This document shows positions 1 to 8,136 of a stretch of DNA of 64,000 bases, in pieces. Location: contig CAYJLV010000001.1 of NCBI GenBank assembly GCA_964371405.1, forward strand, positions 62,001 to 126,000, given 5' to 3'. The notes beneath the pieces were generated by a model that worked only from the letters and a program-made list of their open reading frames with translations, did no database searches and had not been told where the DNA came from. This DNA is from JAMHWF01 sp964371405. Lineage in GTDB: Bacteria > Pseudomonadota > Gammaproteobacteria > Burkholderiales > Burkholderiaceae_C. Every line of letters starts with the position of its first letter. The first letter of the stretch is position 1. The position numbers and the translations under genes are program-made.

Positions 1-1883
1 GCCAACTCATCGGCACGAATCCGAAGCGCGAGGCGTTTCCCTCGACGTCGCTCAATCGCACCACCACGTTTCCAACCGAACTCGTCTTGAAGCCGGGTCG
101 GCTCGATGCGGTAGTTACCTTCATGTCCGAGCACGAGACCCGCTTCGAAGTCGAGGAATGCGTGTCTGCGGCCATCGTGGAGGCGGTGGAAGGCGACCTG
201 CCGCTGGTCGCGCGCACGTTCCTCGAAAAGAGCGACATGCGCTTTCGCTTGAAGTACCTGCTGGGCGACCTCGACGAGGAAGTGGGAGAGGTGGACCCCT
301 ATGCCGACGAAGACCCGGAAGAAGTGACGCCCGAGGGCGACGAAGCGGCGCAGCTTAACGAGGACGAGCGCCGACGCAATGCCGCGAAGGTTCAGGAGTA
401 CATCGAGCGGATGTTTGGCATCGCGGCCAGATGCAAAGCTGCCATCGAAGCTGAGCACGGTGAACTGCTGCAGATGTTGCCCGCAGACCGCGCCGCGGCG
501 CTCGACCTCATTGAAGAACAGGCCGATGCCTCTGAGGATTTCCTCGAACTGGTTTCGGACATCCTCGACGAACTGCGCTCGAAGTTCGAGAACGTCACCG
601 TGGGCAAGTTCGACAAGACCACCACCGGATGGCCGAAGGCGTGGCTGATGAAAGCAGCGTCCGAAGAGCGCGCACAGTTCCTGGCCGCGCTCCGCTTCTT
701 CTCCGGAATCAGCGACCGCTTGTGGGGTCGGCTGCTGACCCCGCTTGTGAACGGTATGCGCGTTCAAGGCCCGTTCAAGGCCGAGTGGGCGTCCACCGAA
801 CCCCGGCTGGTCCTGATGGACACGGAAGGTCTTGGGCACAAGGCCAACTCGACGGCCGACCTGCCGGAACAGACGGCAACGCTGCTGCATGAGGCTGATG
901 TCATCCTGTTGGTGGACAGCGCGAAGAACGGGCTGACCAACTACGCCGCCGGCAAGGCGTTGGAGAGCATCGCGAACTCCGGCCTGACCCGGAAACTGGC
1001 GATGGTGTTCACGCACATGGACATGGCCTCGGCATCCGGCCTGAAGGGGCAGCGTCTGCACGACCAGGTCTTCTCCGGGCTGCGCAACGTCGTCGACAAC
1101 CAACTGTCGAAGTCATTGACACCCGAGTCTTCGCGCTTCCTGCTCGAGCGGCTGCAAGGCCAAACCTACTACGTCGGCCGTATCGACAAGGCTGACCCCA
1201 GGGGTGCAGAGCCCGAACTCAACCGGCTCCTGACCCATTTGATGGCCGAACAGCCGCCGGTCATCAAGCCGGTTTCTGTGCCGCAGTACAACCCGGCGTT
1301 CCTGATGATGGCCATCCAGGAAGCCGCACGAGACTTTCGCCGGCAGTGGCAAGGCATCCTTGGCATTTCCCACGATTCCGACCACAAGCCGAAGTCGTGG
1401 CAGACCATCAAGGCCCTCAGCCGCCGCTACGCCGAGAACTGGGGCGAGAACTTCGAGCTTCGCCCAACGGCGAATCTGCGGACGACGCTGGAGGCAGCCG
1501 TTTCTAGGTTCCTGGAGGGGCCCATTGGATGGTCGGGTGACCCCACGCCCGAGCAAAAGCGGGACGCCATCGAGCGCTTGAAGACGGCGGTCACCAAGCA
1601 GCTCCCCGACCTCGCGCGACGGCGCTTGCGAGAGCAGCCTCAACCGTCTTGGCACGAGGCATGGGTGCCGCGTGGAACCGGCAGCACCATCACGCGGCGC
1701 ATCCGTATCGAAGGCATCTACCAGCGCTGGGTTCCGATTCCGGAATCGCGCGGCGACCAGGCCGTTGTCGACTTCATGAAAGAGATGGAACACGCGGTGA
1801 ACACGGCGCTGCAGGAGTTCGAAGCCCAGGTGAAGGCTGAGGCCGAGAGTAGCGCTGCAGCCTCGAAGGTGTCCCTCCGGTAA
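1..1883 (+). CDS. Dynamin-like / P-loop GTPase, 5' end outside window
   Basis: The frame is open from base 3, so the start and the P-loop (G1) lie upstream of the window; the first ATG-like start inside (TTG at 87) is not the true start. Visible GTPase motifs are a Thr-rich switch I-like stretch (NRTTTFP, about bases 48-68), G3 DTEG at 819-830 and a G4-like THMD at 1011-1022. A long charged, helix-rich segment lies between switch I and G3, as in large dynamin-like or septin-like bacterial GTPases rather than small Ras-type ones. The C-terminal third is helical with Glu/Ala-rich ends. The stop codon lies in a GTAA sequence that could be the left tip of the neighbouring IS66-type element, so the C-terminus may be altered. 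The partner and cellular role cannot be told from this window. Confidence 0.6.
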   Translation, partial: QLIGTNPKREAFPSTSLNRTTTFPTELVLKPGRLDAVVTFMSEHETRFEVEECVSAAIVEAVEGDLPLVARTFLEKSDMRFRLKYLLGDLDEEVGEVDPYADEDPEEVTPEGDEAAQLNEDERRRNAAKVQEYIERMFGIAARCKAAIEAEHGELLQMLPADRAAALDLIEEQADASEDFLELVSDILDELRSKFENVTVGKFDKTTTGWPKAWLMKAASEERAQFLAALRFFSGISDRLWGRLLTPLVNGMRVQGPFKAEWASTEPRLVLMDTEGLGHKANSTADLPEQTATLLHEADVILLVDSAKNGLTNYAAGKALESIANSGLTRKLAMVFTHMDMASASGLKGQRLHDQVFSGLRNVVDNQLSKSLTPESSRFLLERLQGQTYYVGRIDKADPRGAEPELNRLLTHLMAEQPPVIKPVSVPQYNPAFLMMAIQEAARDFRRQWQGILGISHDSDHKPKSWQTIKALSRRYAENWGENFELRPTANLRTTLEAAVSRFLEGPIGWSGDPTPEQKRDAIERLKTAVTKQLPDLARRRLREQPQPSWHEAWVPRGTGSTITRRIRIEGIYQRWVPIPESRGDQAVVDFMKEMEHAVNTALQEFEAQVKAEAESSAAASKVSLR

Positions 1884-1997
1884 GGCAGCTTGATTTCGAC
1901 TGAAGCGGCCGCGTAGGTCCTACAGAGAGGTACCAGGCGGCCGTCGGCGTTTCCCCTGGCTTGCGTTCCAGGTTCAGCTCGCCTACTCTGCGGCCCC

Positions 1998-2909
1998 ATG
2001 CAGGGAACCTTGAGCTACCGACACCGCGTCATCACCGACGCCGACCTCATCTTCATCCGTCGTCTCGTTGCCCAGAATCCCCAGTGCAGCCGCCGACGCC
2101 TGTCGGAGAAGCTGTGCGAGGCCTGGAACTGGGTGCAGCCCAACGGCGCGCTGCGCGACATGGTGTGCCGCGGCATGATGCTGATGCTGCACCGCCAGGG
2201 CCTGATCGAGCTGCCACCGGTGCGCCAGGTGGGTCGCAGTTCGCTGACCGGAGACGGGCAGCGCGACAAGCCTGCAGCGGTAGTCATCGAGCAGACCCCC
2301 TTGGGCATGAGCCTGGCCGAGCTCGGGCCGCTGGAGATCCGCCAGGTGCGGCGCACGCCCGAGGAGGCGCTGTTCAACAGCCTGCTGCAGCAGCACCACT
2401 ACCTGGGCTATTCGCAGCCCGTGGGCGAGCACTTGAAGTACCTGGTGTTGGCGCGCGGCCGGCCGATCGCTTGCGTGGCATGGAGTTCAGCGCCCCGCCA
2501 CCTCGGCAGCCGCGACCGCTTCATCGGCTGGGGTGCGCAGGCGCGGCTGAACAACATCCGGCTGCTGGCCTACAACACGCGCTTCTTGATCATGCCGTGG
2601 GTGACGGTGCCGCATCTGGCGTCGCACATCCTGGGTCGCATGGCGCGGATGTTGTCGGCCGAATGGCAGCAGCTGTACTCGCACCCGATCTACTTCGTGG
2701 AGACCTTCATCGATCCGCAGCGTTTTGCCGGCACCTGCTACCGCGCCGCGAACTGGAAGGTCCTGGGGCAGACCACGGGTCGCGGCAAGGATGCGCCCAC
2801 GCGGGCCGTGAACCGCTCGATCAAGCAGGTGCTGGGCTACCCCCTGGTCAAGGACTTCCGCCAACGGCTGTCGCGCCTTGCTGAGACGGCCGGCCCAGTC
2901 GCGGCATGA
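1998..2909 (+). CDS. DruA-like (DUF4338) protein linked to IS66 transposase
   Basis: This 303-residue protein matches by eye the DUF4338 family, whose members include DruA of the Druantia anti-phage system. Its central part has the family pattern: a conserved HHYLGY motif (about residues 133-138), then a strand stating that the protein reuses its own chemistry (CVAWSSAPR), and RFIGW, NNIRLLAYNTRFLI, and a C-terminal GTCYRAANWKVLGQTTGRG stretch. The stop overlaps the ATG of the IS66 tnpC gene (ATGA), so the two are translationally coupled. No other Druantia gene (large helicase DruE, DruB-D) is present, so I read it as an IS passenger gene, not a complete defence system. Its biochemical activity is not established from sequence. 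Confidence 0.75.
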   Translation: MQGTLSYRHRVITDADLIFIRRLVAQNPQCSRRRLSEKLCEAWNWVQPNGALRDMVCRGMMLMLHRQGLIELPPVRQVGRSSLTGDGQRDKPAAVVIEQTPLGMSLAELGPLEIRQVRRTPEEALFNSLLQQHHYLGYSQPVGEHLKYLVLARGRPIACVAWSSAPRHLGSRDRFIGWGAQARLNNIRLLAYNTRFLIMPWVTVPHLASHILGRMARMLSAEWQQLYSHPIYFVETFIDPQRFAGTCYRAANWKVLGQTTGRGKDAPTRAVNRSIKQVLGYPLVKDFRQRLSRLAETAGPVAA

Positions 2910-4543
2910 AGGAGCCTGAACTCGTCACCGCCACGCAGCAGGAGCTCGACGAGATCCTGGCGCTGGCCAAGACAAGCTTTCCGGTGCGGCAGTACCAGTT
3001 GCTCGAAGGGGTGCTGGCCACCTTCGTCTACGTGATGCTCAAGCTGCAGAACGCCAAGACCTCGATCAAGCGCTTCCAGCGCATGCTGTTCGGTCATCGC
3101 ACCGAGCACAAGCGCAACGTGCTGGAACGCGCCGCACAGGCGGGCGAGTCGGACGCGTCGGACGCCGAGTCGGTGCCGGAGCTGCCGGCAACGGTGCCGC
3201 TGGCCCGGCCGCCCCAGCCCGGCCACGGCCGCAACGCCGCGCAGGCCTACAGCGGTGCGCCCATCGTCGCGTGCGATCACACCGAACTGGCCTCAGGCGA
3301 CCGCTGCCCGCAGTGCGACAAGGGCCGTGTCTACGACTCGCCCCCCAGGTCCATCGTCAAGGTGGTGGGCCAGGCACCGCTGGGGGCGACGGTCTACAAG
3401 TTGCAGCGGCTGCGCTGCCGGCTGTGCGACGCCGTCTTCACCGCCCCCTTGCCCGCGGCGGTGGCCTCGTTGCCCAAGTACGACTCGAGCTGCGCGAGCA
3501 TGATCGCGCTGCTGCGCTACGGCAACGGCATGCCGCACTTCCGGCTCGAAGGCCTGCAGGCCTCGCTGTACGTGCCGCTACCGGACGCGACCCAGTGGGA
3601 CATCGTCGCCAAGGCCGTGCCCGCACCGCGTGCGGTCTTCGAGGAGTTGATCGTGCAGGCCGCGCAGGCGCCGCTGCTGCACAGCGACGACACGCCCATG
3701 AAGGTGCTCAGCCTGATGGCCCAGCGTGCCAAGGCTGAGGCTGACGGCGTCAAGCCCGCAGCCAAGGCCATCAACACCTCGGGCATCGTCGCTATCCTGG
3801 AGCAGCACACCCAGCAACACAAGGTGGTGCTGTTCTTCACCGGCCACGCCCACGCCGGCAAGAACATGGAGCGCGTGCTCGCCCATCGGGCCCAGGAGCT
3901 GGCCCCGGCCATGCAGATGAGCGACGCGCTGGCGGCCAACGTCGCCGGTGAATTCAAGACCGTGCTGGCCAACTGCCTGGCCCATGGGCGGCGCCAGGTG
4001 GCCGATGTCGCCGAGCAATTCCCTGAAGCCGCCCGCCACGTCATCGAGGCCCTGGCCGAGGTCTACAAGCACGAAGCCACGTGCCGAACGGATGGACTGT
4101 CAGCCGAGCAGCGCCTGTCGTTCCATCAGCAGCACAGCAAGCCGGTCATGCACGACCTTCAGCGCTGGATGAACGAGCAATTCGACAAGCGCCTGGTCGA
4201 ACCCAACTCCGGCCTGGGCAAGGCCTTGCGGTATCTGATCCGGCACTGGGACGAGCTCACGCTGTTCCTGCGCCAGGCCGGTGCGCCGCTGGACAACAAC
4301 CTCTGCGAACAGGTTCTGAAGCGGGCGATCCTTCACAGGAAGGCCTCGATGTTCTTCAAGACTGCGAGCGGGGCCGAGGTCGGCGACATCTACATGAGCC
4401 TGATCCACACCTGCCGGCTGTGCGACGTCAACCCTTTCGAGTATTTGAACGCGCTACAACATCATGCCCAGGACGTGATCGGCCACGCCACGCAGTGGCT
4501 GCCGTGGAACTACCGCGAGCAGCTCGGCGCCGCCGTGAACTGA
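2906..4543 (+). CDS. tnpC: IS66 family transposase TnpC
   Basis: This 545-residue DDE transposase has the IS66 plan. The N-terminus is helical, followed by a zinc ribbon with paired cysteines at about residues 134/137 and 171/174, then a catalytic core with the first Asp in HSDDTP (about 261), a candidate second Asp near 340 and the Glu at about 468 in NNLCEQVLK. The C-terminal IS66 tail (DIYMSLIHTCRLCDVNPFEYLNAL) is intact. It is coupled to the DUF4338 gene by an ATGA overlap and ends 19 bases before the end of tnpB, which runs towards it on the other strand. It looks complete and possibly active. Confidence 0.93.
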   Translation: MKEPELVTATQQELDEILALAKTSFPVRQYQLLEGVLATFVYVMLKLQNAKTSIKRFQRMLFGHRTEHKRNVLERAAQAGESDASDAESVPELPATVPLARPPQPGHGRNAAQAYSGAPIVACDHTELASGDRCPQCDKGRVYDSPPRSIVKVVGQAPLGATVYKLQRLRCRLCDAVFTAPLPAAVASLPKYDSSCASMIALLRYGNGMPHFRLEGLQASLYVPLPDATQWDIVAKAVPAPRAVFEELIVQAAQAPLLHSDDTPMKVLSLMAQRAKAEADGVKPAAKAINTSGIVAILEQHTQQHKVVLFFTGHAHAGKNMERVLAHRAQELAPAMQMSDALAANVAGEFKTVLANCLAHGRRQVADVAEQFPEAARHVIEALAEVYKHEATCRTDGLSAEQRLSFHQQHSKPVMHDLQRWMNEQFDKRLVEPNSGLGKALRYLIRHWDELTLFLRQAGAPLDNNLCEQVLKRAILHRKASMFFKTASGAEVGDIYMSLIHTCRLCDVNPFEYLNALQHHAQDVIGHATQWLPWNYREQLGAAVN

Positions 4544-4562
4544 GCCAACCAGGCCACCAGCA

Positions 4563-4922
4563 TCAGGCCGCCAGGCTCAGCGCGCGCCAGGCCGGCGCGG
4601 TGTGAGCGCGCGAAGGGTCGCCGGCCATGAGCAGTACCTGCAGCTCGCAGGCCTGCAGCATGCAGTCGGCCTGCTCGCCGTCGGGCCACCACGTGAACCT
4701 CCCGCTCGACAAACGCTTGTGGCACATCCAAAAGCCCTGGCCGTCGTAGACCAGGACCTTGATGGCCGTGCGGGTGCGGTTGCTGAAGACGAACAGCGCG
4801 CCGCTGAAGGGGTCGGCTTGCAGGCGCTTCCTGCAGGCGCCCACCAGGCCGTCGATGCCGGCGCGGAAGTCGATCGGCTCCACGGCCACCAGGATGCGCA
4901 TGTGCGGCGTGATCTGGATCAT
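4563..4922 (-). CDS. tnpB: IS66 accessory protein TnpB (Orf2)
   Basis: This 119-residue protein has the classic IS66 Orf2 signature: an EPIDFRAGIDGL box near the N-terminus, then DPFSGALFVFSNR, KVLVYDGQGFW and SSGRFTWW. TnpB is required with TnpA and TnpC for transposition of canonical IS66 elements. It starts at the ATG complementary to 4920-4922 and overlaps the tnpA stop (ATGA). Its orientation, opposite to tnpC, differs from the usual single-strand tnpA-tnpB-tnpC operon. Confidence 0.92.
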   Translation of the reverse strand: MIQITPHMRILVAVEPIDFRAGIDGLVGACRKRLQADPFSGALFVFSNRTRTAIKVLVYDGQGFWMCHKRLSSGRFTWWPDGEQADCMLQACELQVLLMAGDPSRAHTAPAWRALSLAA

Positions 4923-5140
4923 CACGCGGTCCAGAACGCACTGCACATCGCCGGCAGGCCAGCCAGCGCGTCGCCGTTGAGCTCCACGCGCATCTTCGCG
5001 CCGCGCGCGTTGGCCATTTCGACGACACATTGAGCTTGCGAAGCCCGCGCCGGTGATCTTGAGGCGCACGCCGCCACCCATCGCACAGCGGCGGCCCAGG
5101 GCCTGTTCCCGGTTGACGCGCCGCAGACAGGCATTTCCAC
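4922..5140 (-). pseudogene. tnpA: Truncated IS66 TnpA remnant
   Basis: The last 40 residues (from about QAQCVVEMANARGAKMRVEL to the stop) match the C-terminus of small IS66 TnpA proteins and overlap tnpB by ATGA. The helix-turn-helix N-terminus expected for TnpA is missing: upstream codons show no recognisable TnpA sequence and the frame soon runs antisense to the HNH gene. This means the right end of the IS has been lost or rearranged somewhere near 5030-5130. Confidence 0.6.
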
Positions 5141-5189
5141 CGACAGCTACAAGACCAAGCTTCCGGCAATCAGGGCCTGGCTCATCGAC

Positions 5190-5849
5190 GTGGCACGCCG
5201 CAGAAGCATGGTGACCTACGGTGAGGTCATGGACCGGTTCGGCCTCATCTTCTTCGTGCTCCGAACGGCGATGAGTCGGCTCGGCCACGAGTGCGTCGAG
5301 AACAAGGAGCCCATCCTGACGGCGTTGATTGTCGACAAGGAGACGCATCGCTGCTCCGAGGGCCTGCAGGATGAATTCGGCGTCGAGGACGACCAGGCTG
5401 AGCGCGAACGCTGCTACGCACGGTGGTCGGAAACACCTCAGCCCGTGACCGCAGGCGGGTCTGCCGCCGAGCCTGCGACAGAGCCAGAGGACTCCCTCGA
5501 AGCCCGGGCGGCTCGCTTTGCCAAGGTAGAGGTGCGCACCCATCAGGCGGGGTTTCGTCGCGCCGTGTTCTTCTCTTGCGAGGGCAAGTGCGTTGTCAGC
5601 GGGTGCGACGTTCCTGAAGCCGTCGAAGCCGCGCATCTCGAAGGTCGGAACTGGCGTGCCGGCCACAACTCCGCAGCCGACGGTGTGCTGTTGCGCCGTG
5701 ACCTGCATGCCCTGTACGACACTGGCCTGCTTTCGTTCGGTGATTCAGGCGTCGTTGAGCTGCATCCGAAAATCGTCGAGTACTACGGGCCGCTCCAAGG
5801 CGTGGTCGTTGATTTGCTTTCGCCGACTGCTGTCCAACTCGCAATCTGA
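5190..5849 (+). CDS. HNH endonuclease-domain protein
   Basis: The C-terminal half carries an HNH fold: CEGKCVVSGC with paired cysteines, then AAHLEGRNW, GHNSAADGVLLRRDLHALYDTGLL, which gives the His, Asn and His residues. These enzymes bind a metal and cut DNA; substrates vary from restriction to homing. The start used here is GTG at 5190. The same frame is open upstream to beyond 5100 and reads plausibly as protein (STDSYKTKLPAIRAWLIDV), so the native N-terminus may have been cut by the IS66 element. A strong hairpin follows the stop. No partner methylase is adjacent. Confidence 0.8.
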   Translation: MARRRSMVTYGEVMDRFGLIFFVLRTAMSRLGHECVENKEPILTALIVDKETHRCSEGLQDEFGVEDDQAERERCYARWSETPQPVTAGGSAAEPATEPEDSLEARAARFAKVEVRTHQAGFRRAVFFSCEGKCVVSGCDVPEAVEAAHLEGRNWRAGHNSAADGVLLRRDLHALYDTGLLSFGDSGVVELHPKIVEYYGPLQGVVVDLLSPTAVQLAI

Positions 5850-5887
5850 GCCCCGCAGCGCGACGGCCACCGACGTGACCAAAAGGA

Positions 5888-5910
5888 GGGCCCTCCGGAG
5901 AGGGCCCATC
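5888..5910 (+). terminator. Hairpin terminator after HNH gene
   Basis: An 8-base stem GGGCCCTC with loop CGGA and GAGGGCCC lies about 40 bases after the HNH stop. It sits between two convergent genes and lacks a long T-run, so it may act in both directions or only as an RNA stabiliser. Confidence 0.55.
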
Positions 5911-5963
5911 AACGACATTCAGAGGTGCGGATGCATGCCGCACCGGATTGATCGAGCGCAAGC

Positions 5964-6545
5964 TCAAGCGGCTTCCGGCATCGGGTCGAACAGGTGATCG
6001 AGCGGTGCGACATCTCCGACCTGCAGTGCGGAACACGCGACGATCACGCGAGGTTGCACCGTGACGTCGCCGCCGTTCACGGCTTCGACATGGGCCACGA
6101 CGGTGCCGTGGGGCGTACGCACCTCCATGTCACCCAGCCCGTGGGTCCAGGAGGCGTCGACCTCGTAGTCGGCGTCTTGCGGCAAACGATCTCGAACGAG
6201 TTGCACACCGGCATCGAAGGTGTCGGTCGTGACCACGTCCGTCAGGTCGCCGTACTCGCGGTCGTAGAAGGACACCTTGTAAGCGGGTTGCGACGGCATG
6301 GTCAGGTCCAGCCGCAGCGCTGGCATCAAGTACCTGGCCACATCGAGGGTGCTCGCGGGGGCGACGACCTGGTCGCGTTCCAGGCGGCCCAATTTGAGCA
6401 GCAGGGCATCGGCGTGGGCGCAGTCATCGAGGGCGAGCTGGGTGCGCAGCCCGACGATGTCTTTCACCATCAATCGCAGTTCTTGAACGATGGCACGTTC
6501 GGCACGCGCTTCGATGGCGCGCAGGGTTTCGGCGGCAGAGGCCAT
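5964..6545 (-). CDS. Conserved hypothetical protein (193 aa)
   Basis: I do not recognise this family. The protein starts with a helical N-terminus (AAETLRAIEARAERAIVQEL), followed by an acidic, beta-rich second half with several aromatic residues and no membrane segment or metal motif. The start at 6545 was chosen because an AAAGGA ribosome site lies 7 bases upstream; longer in-frame starts have none. It is followed by a convergent HNH gene. Style and position suggest an accessory gene of the mobile element, function unknown. Confidence 0.6.
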   Translation of the reverse strand: MASAAETLRAIEARAERAIVQELRLMVKDIVGLRTQLALDDCAHADALLLKLGRLERDQVVAPASTLDVARYLMPALRLDLTMPSQPAYKVSFYDREYGDLTDVVTTDTFDAGVQLVRDRLPQDADYEVDASWTHGLGDMEVRTPHGTVVAHVEAVNGGDVTVQPRVIVACSALQVGDVAPLDHLFDPMPEAA

Positions 6546-6790
6546 GGGGAATCCTTTCAAGCAGGGGACGACGTGCCGCAGGCAAGTCGTGGTGGTGAGG
6601 GAGGGCGGCCCCGGCGGTTGCCGCAGGCAGGAATCGGAGGCAACGATGTACGCGCCTCGACGAATGGGGCAGAAGAAGAGGTCGAGCGCCCCACGCGCCA
6701 CCGAGCGGTGGGCGTGAGGCTTCGACGATCCGGGCACGCAGCGAGCGCTGGGATGCCGGTGCCAGAAAGGTGACTTCCTGGCGCTACGAG

Positions 6791-7309
6791 TCAAGCCGCC
6801 GCGCGAGCAGCTTTGGGCCGGGTCGAGTTCGACGGCGACAACTCGGCTCCCGTCGTGGCAGGCGCCACGGCAGGCACGGCGGCCTGCGGATCGAAGCTCG
6901 CTTGCGCTCGCGCGAATTCAGGTTCACGCGTCAGCCGGCGAACTTGAGGCGCGGCCGGCTCTTTGGCTGTTTCCGGGAGGCATTCGAGTGCCATGTCGCC
7001 GCCCCGGCGCAGCAGGCGCGCGGGCGCGGTGAACAGTCCACTGCACAGCCAGCGGACAAACTGTCCGATCCGCTTGTTGCGTGCCTGGCGCGCCTTGTGG
7101 CTGCGCAGCGATTCCTTGCAGCACAGGTACAGCGCCAGATGGGTGCGCTTCATCTCCGGATCGGCTTCGAGCTGGGTCAGCACTTCCGCGGCGATCGTCA
7201 CGTCGTGACCGACGCGCCGGTAGAAGGTGACCCAGGCTCGCTCTTCCTCGAACTCGACGCCGAAGCGTTTGGCACGAGGGCGGGCTCTTTCGGTTTTCTC
7301 AGGGGACAT
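6791..7309 (-). CDS. Hypothetical basic protein (172 aa)
   Basis: No family is recognised. The first 120 residues are rich in Arg, Lys and Glu, predicted helical (EEERAWVTFYRRVGHDVTIA), with a Cys pair (YLCCKES) and a short hydrophobic stretch; the rest is Ala/Pro-rich and probably disordered. The ATG at 7309 is preferred over upstream starts because the region before it holds a leader motif shared with the gene at 8036 rather than coding sequence. Confidence 0.55.
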   Translation of the reverse strand: MSPEKTERARPRAKRFGVEFEEERAWVTFYRRVGHDVTIAAEVLTQLEADPEMKRTHLALYLCCKESLRSHKARQARNKRIGQFVRWLCSGLFTAPARLLRRGGDMALECLPETAKEPAAPQVRRLTREPEFARAQASFDPQAAVPAVAPATTGAELSPSNSTRPKAARAAA

Positions 7310-7330
7310 GGTGTTGGCTCCGGTAAAAGA

Positions 7331-7375
7331 GGGAACACCTTTCCCCGGCGGGGTGACGGTGGACTCCCCGAGGGT
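7331..7375 (-). repeat. Leader repeat copy 1 (GGGAACACC...CCCCGGCGGGG)
   Basis: This block upstream of the gene starting at 7309 aligns with 8061-8105 upstream of the gene starting at 8036. Shared blocks are GGGAACACC, then TCCC followed by GGCGGGG, then CCCCG. On the minus strand both read as a GC-rich foldable leader placed 22-25 bases before the start codon. Confidence 0.6.
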
Positions 7376-7430
7376 TGCAAAGGCGTGTGGCGCTGATACG
7401 CTGACCAGCCCACACATGGAGGCCCACACG

Positions 7431-7697
7431 ATGCTTCGTGCAGGCACAACGCGACGGTTCACGCCCGACGAAATCGAGGAATACCGATCACTCGGTCTCG
7501 ACTTCGAAGGAGCGCGAACACAGGACGACATCGAACGGGCGCTGGCCACATGGGCCGGTGCGCTCGCTGATGAGCGACCTGATCTGCTGGAGAAGATCGT
7601 GGTGGAGATGGCGAAGGCGAAGGGCGTCAAGTGCCCTGCGCGTTTGACCAGGGTGGTCAGCGGCGCGCCTTCTGCCGATTCCCTTCGGCAATCTTGA
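7431..7697 (+). CDS. Small hypothetical acidic protein (88 aa)
   Basis: The ATG at 7431 is chosen because GGAGG lies 8 bases upstream (7418-7422). The protein has a short helical pattern (RFTPDEIEEYRSLGLDFEGARTQ) and a repeated helix rich in Ala, Glu and Asp. It runs opposite to and convergent with the small gene ending at 7657, overlapping it by about 40 bases. No family is recognised. Confidence 0.5.
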   Translation: MLRAGTTRRFTPDEIEEYRSLGLDFEGARTQDDIERALATWAGALADERPDLLEKIVVEMAKAKGVKCPARLTRVVSGAPSADSLRQS

Positions 7698-7857
7698 TCC
7701 AGCGGTCGGCGATCTCGTCCAGATAGACCAGATCGTCGGGCTCGATGTCGCCAGACTTTCGCAGCCGGGCGATCACTTCCTTGACCAGCGGCGGGTCATC
7801 CTTGGCGAGTTGAACCGCCAAGGCCGAAATGCGTTTGCGGTAGAGGCTGGTCAGCAC
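7657..7857 (-). CDS. Small hypothetical protein (66 aa)
   Basis: A GTG start at 7857 is preceded by GGAGA at about 8 bases. Start and the upstream gene's stop overlap (GTGCTGA), so this pair is coupled. The protein is a charged, helical, soluble peptide (PLVKEVIARLRKSGDIEPDDL). Such small paired genes are often regulatory or toxin-antitoxin like, but nothing in the sequence proves that. Confidence 0.5.
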   Translation of the reverse strand: MLTSLYRKRISALAVQLAKDDPPLVKEVIARLRKSGDIEPDDLVYLDEIADRWIKIAEGNRQKARR

Positions 7858-8036
7858 GACCCGTCTCCCGCAGCGCGGTTCTCGCAAGCCCCGAATGTCT
7901 GCGCGAACGCAGGCAACAGCGGCTTCATCAGCGCCGCGATCTGCGGCGCACGCAAGGTCAGCATCCGGGCACGCCCGGAGCCTCCCAGCAGCACCCCGAC
8001 GGGGCGCAGCGCTTTTGTCACATGGACATCGAACAT
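7851..8036 (-). CDS. Small hypothetical protein (61 aa)
   Basis: The start at 8036 follows an AAGGAGA ribosome site. The sequence opens MFDVHVTKALRPVGVLLGG and has a moderately hydrophobic middle (APQIAALMKPLLPAFAQTFG). It is coupled to the downstream 66-residue gene. Its leader contains the second copy of the GGGAACACC repeat. Function unknown. Confidence 0.5.
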   Translation of the reverse strand: MFDVHVTKALRPVGVLLGGSGRARMLTLRAPQIAALMKPLLPAFAQTFGACENRAAGDGSC

Positions 8037-8060
8037 GGTGTTCTCCTTCATCGAATGAAA

Positions 8061-8105
8061 GGGAACACCCATCCCTGGCGGGGAACTTGGGGTTCCCCGT
8101 TCGGG
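8061..8105 (-). repeat. Leader repeat copy 2
   Basis: The second copy of the motif at 7331-7375, lying 25 bases before the start codon at 8036 on the minus strand. It contains GGGGAA-N-TTCCCC, which can fold. Confidence 0.6.
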
Positions 8106-8136
8106 ATGCTCCTGCCGGGAACGGCGGAGCGGCTCT

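Larger units (their letters stand above)
1879..5130. mobile_element. IS66-type insertion element, right end truncated
   Basis: The element holds DUF4338-tnpC on the plus strand and tnpA'-tnpB on the minus strand, the two halves running towards each other. A possible left tip is the GTAAGGCAGC sequence at about 1880, since IS66 ends commonly begin GTAA. I could not find a matching inverted copy near 5030-5180, nor a target duplication, so both boundaries are approximate. The loss of the tnpA N-terminus supports truncation on the right. Confidence 0.55.

Noticed and set aside
1998..2909. Complete Druantia defence system
   Set aside because: Only the DruA-like gene is present and it is coupled to a transposase; no DruE-type helicase is nearby.
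4563..5708. Long minus-strand frame of 381 codons
   Set aside because: Only its last 119 codons are real (TnpB); the rest is the antisense of the HNH gene and the tnpA remnant.
5888..5910. CCCTCCGG near 5891 matching bases just before the IS66 left tip as an 8-base target duplication
   Set aside because: It lies within the terminator palindrome, far from any IS right end, so the match is probably chance.
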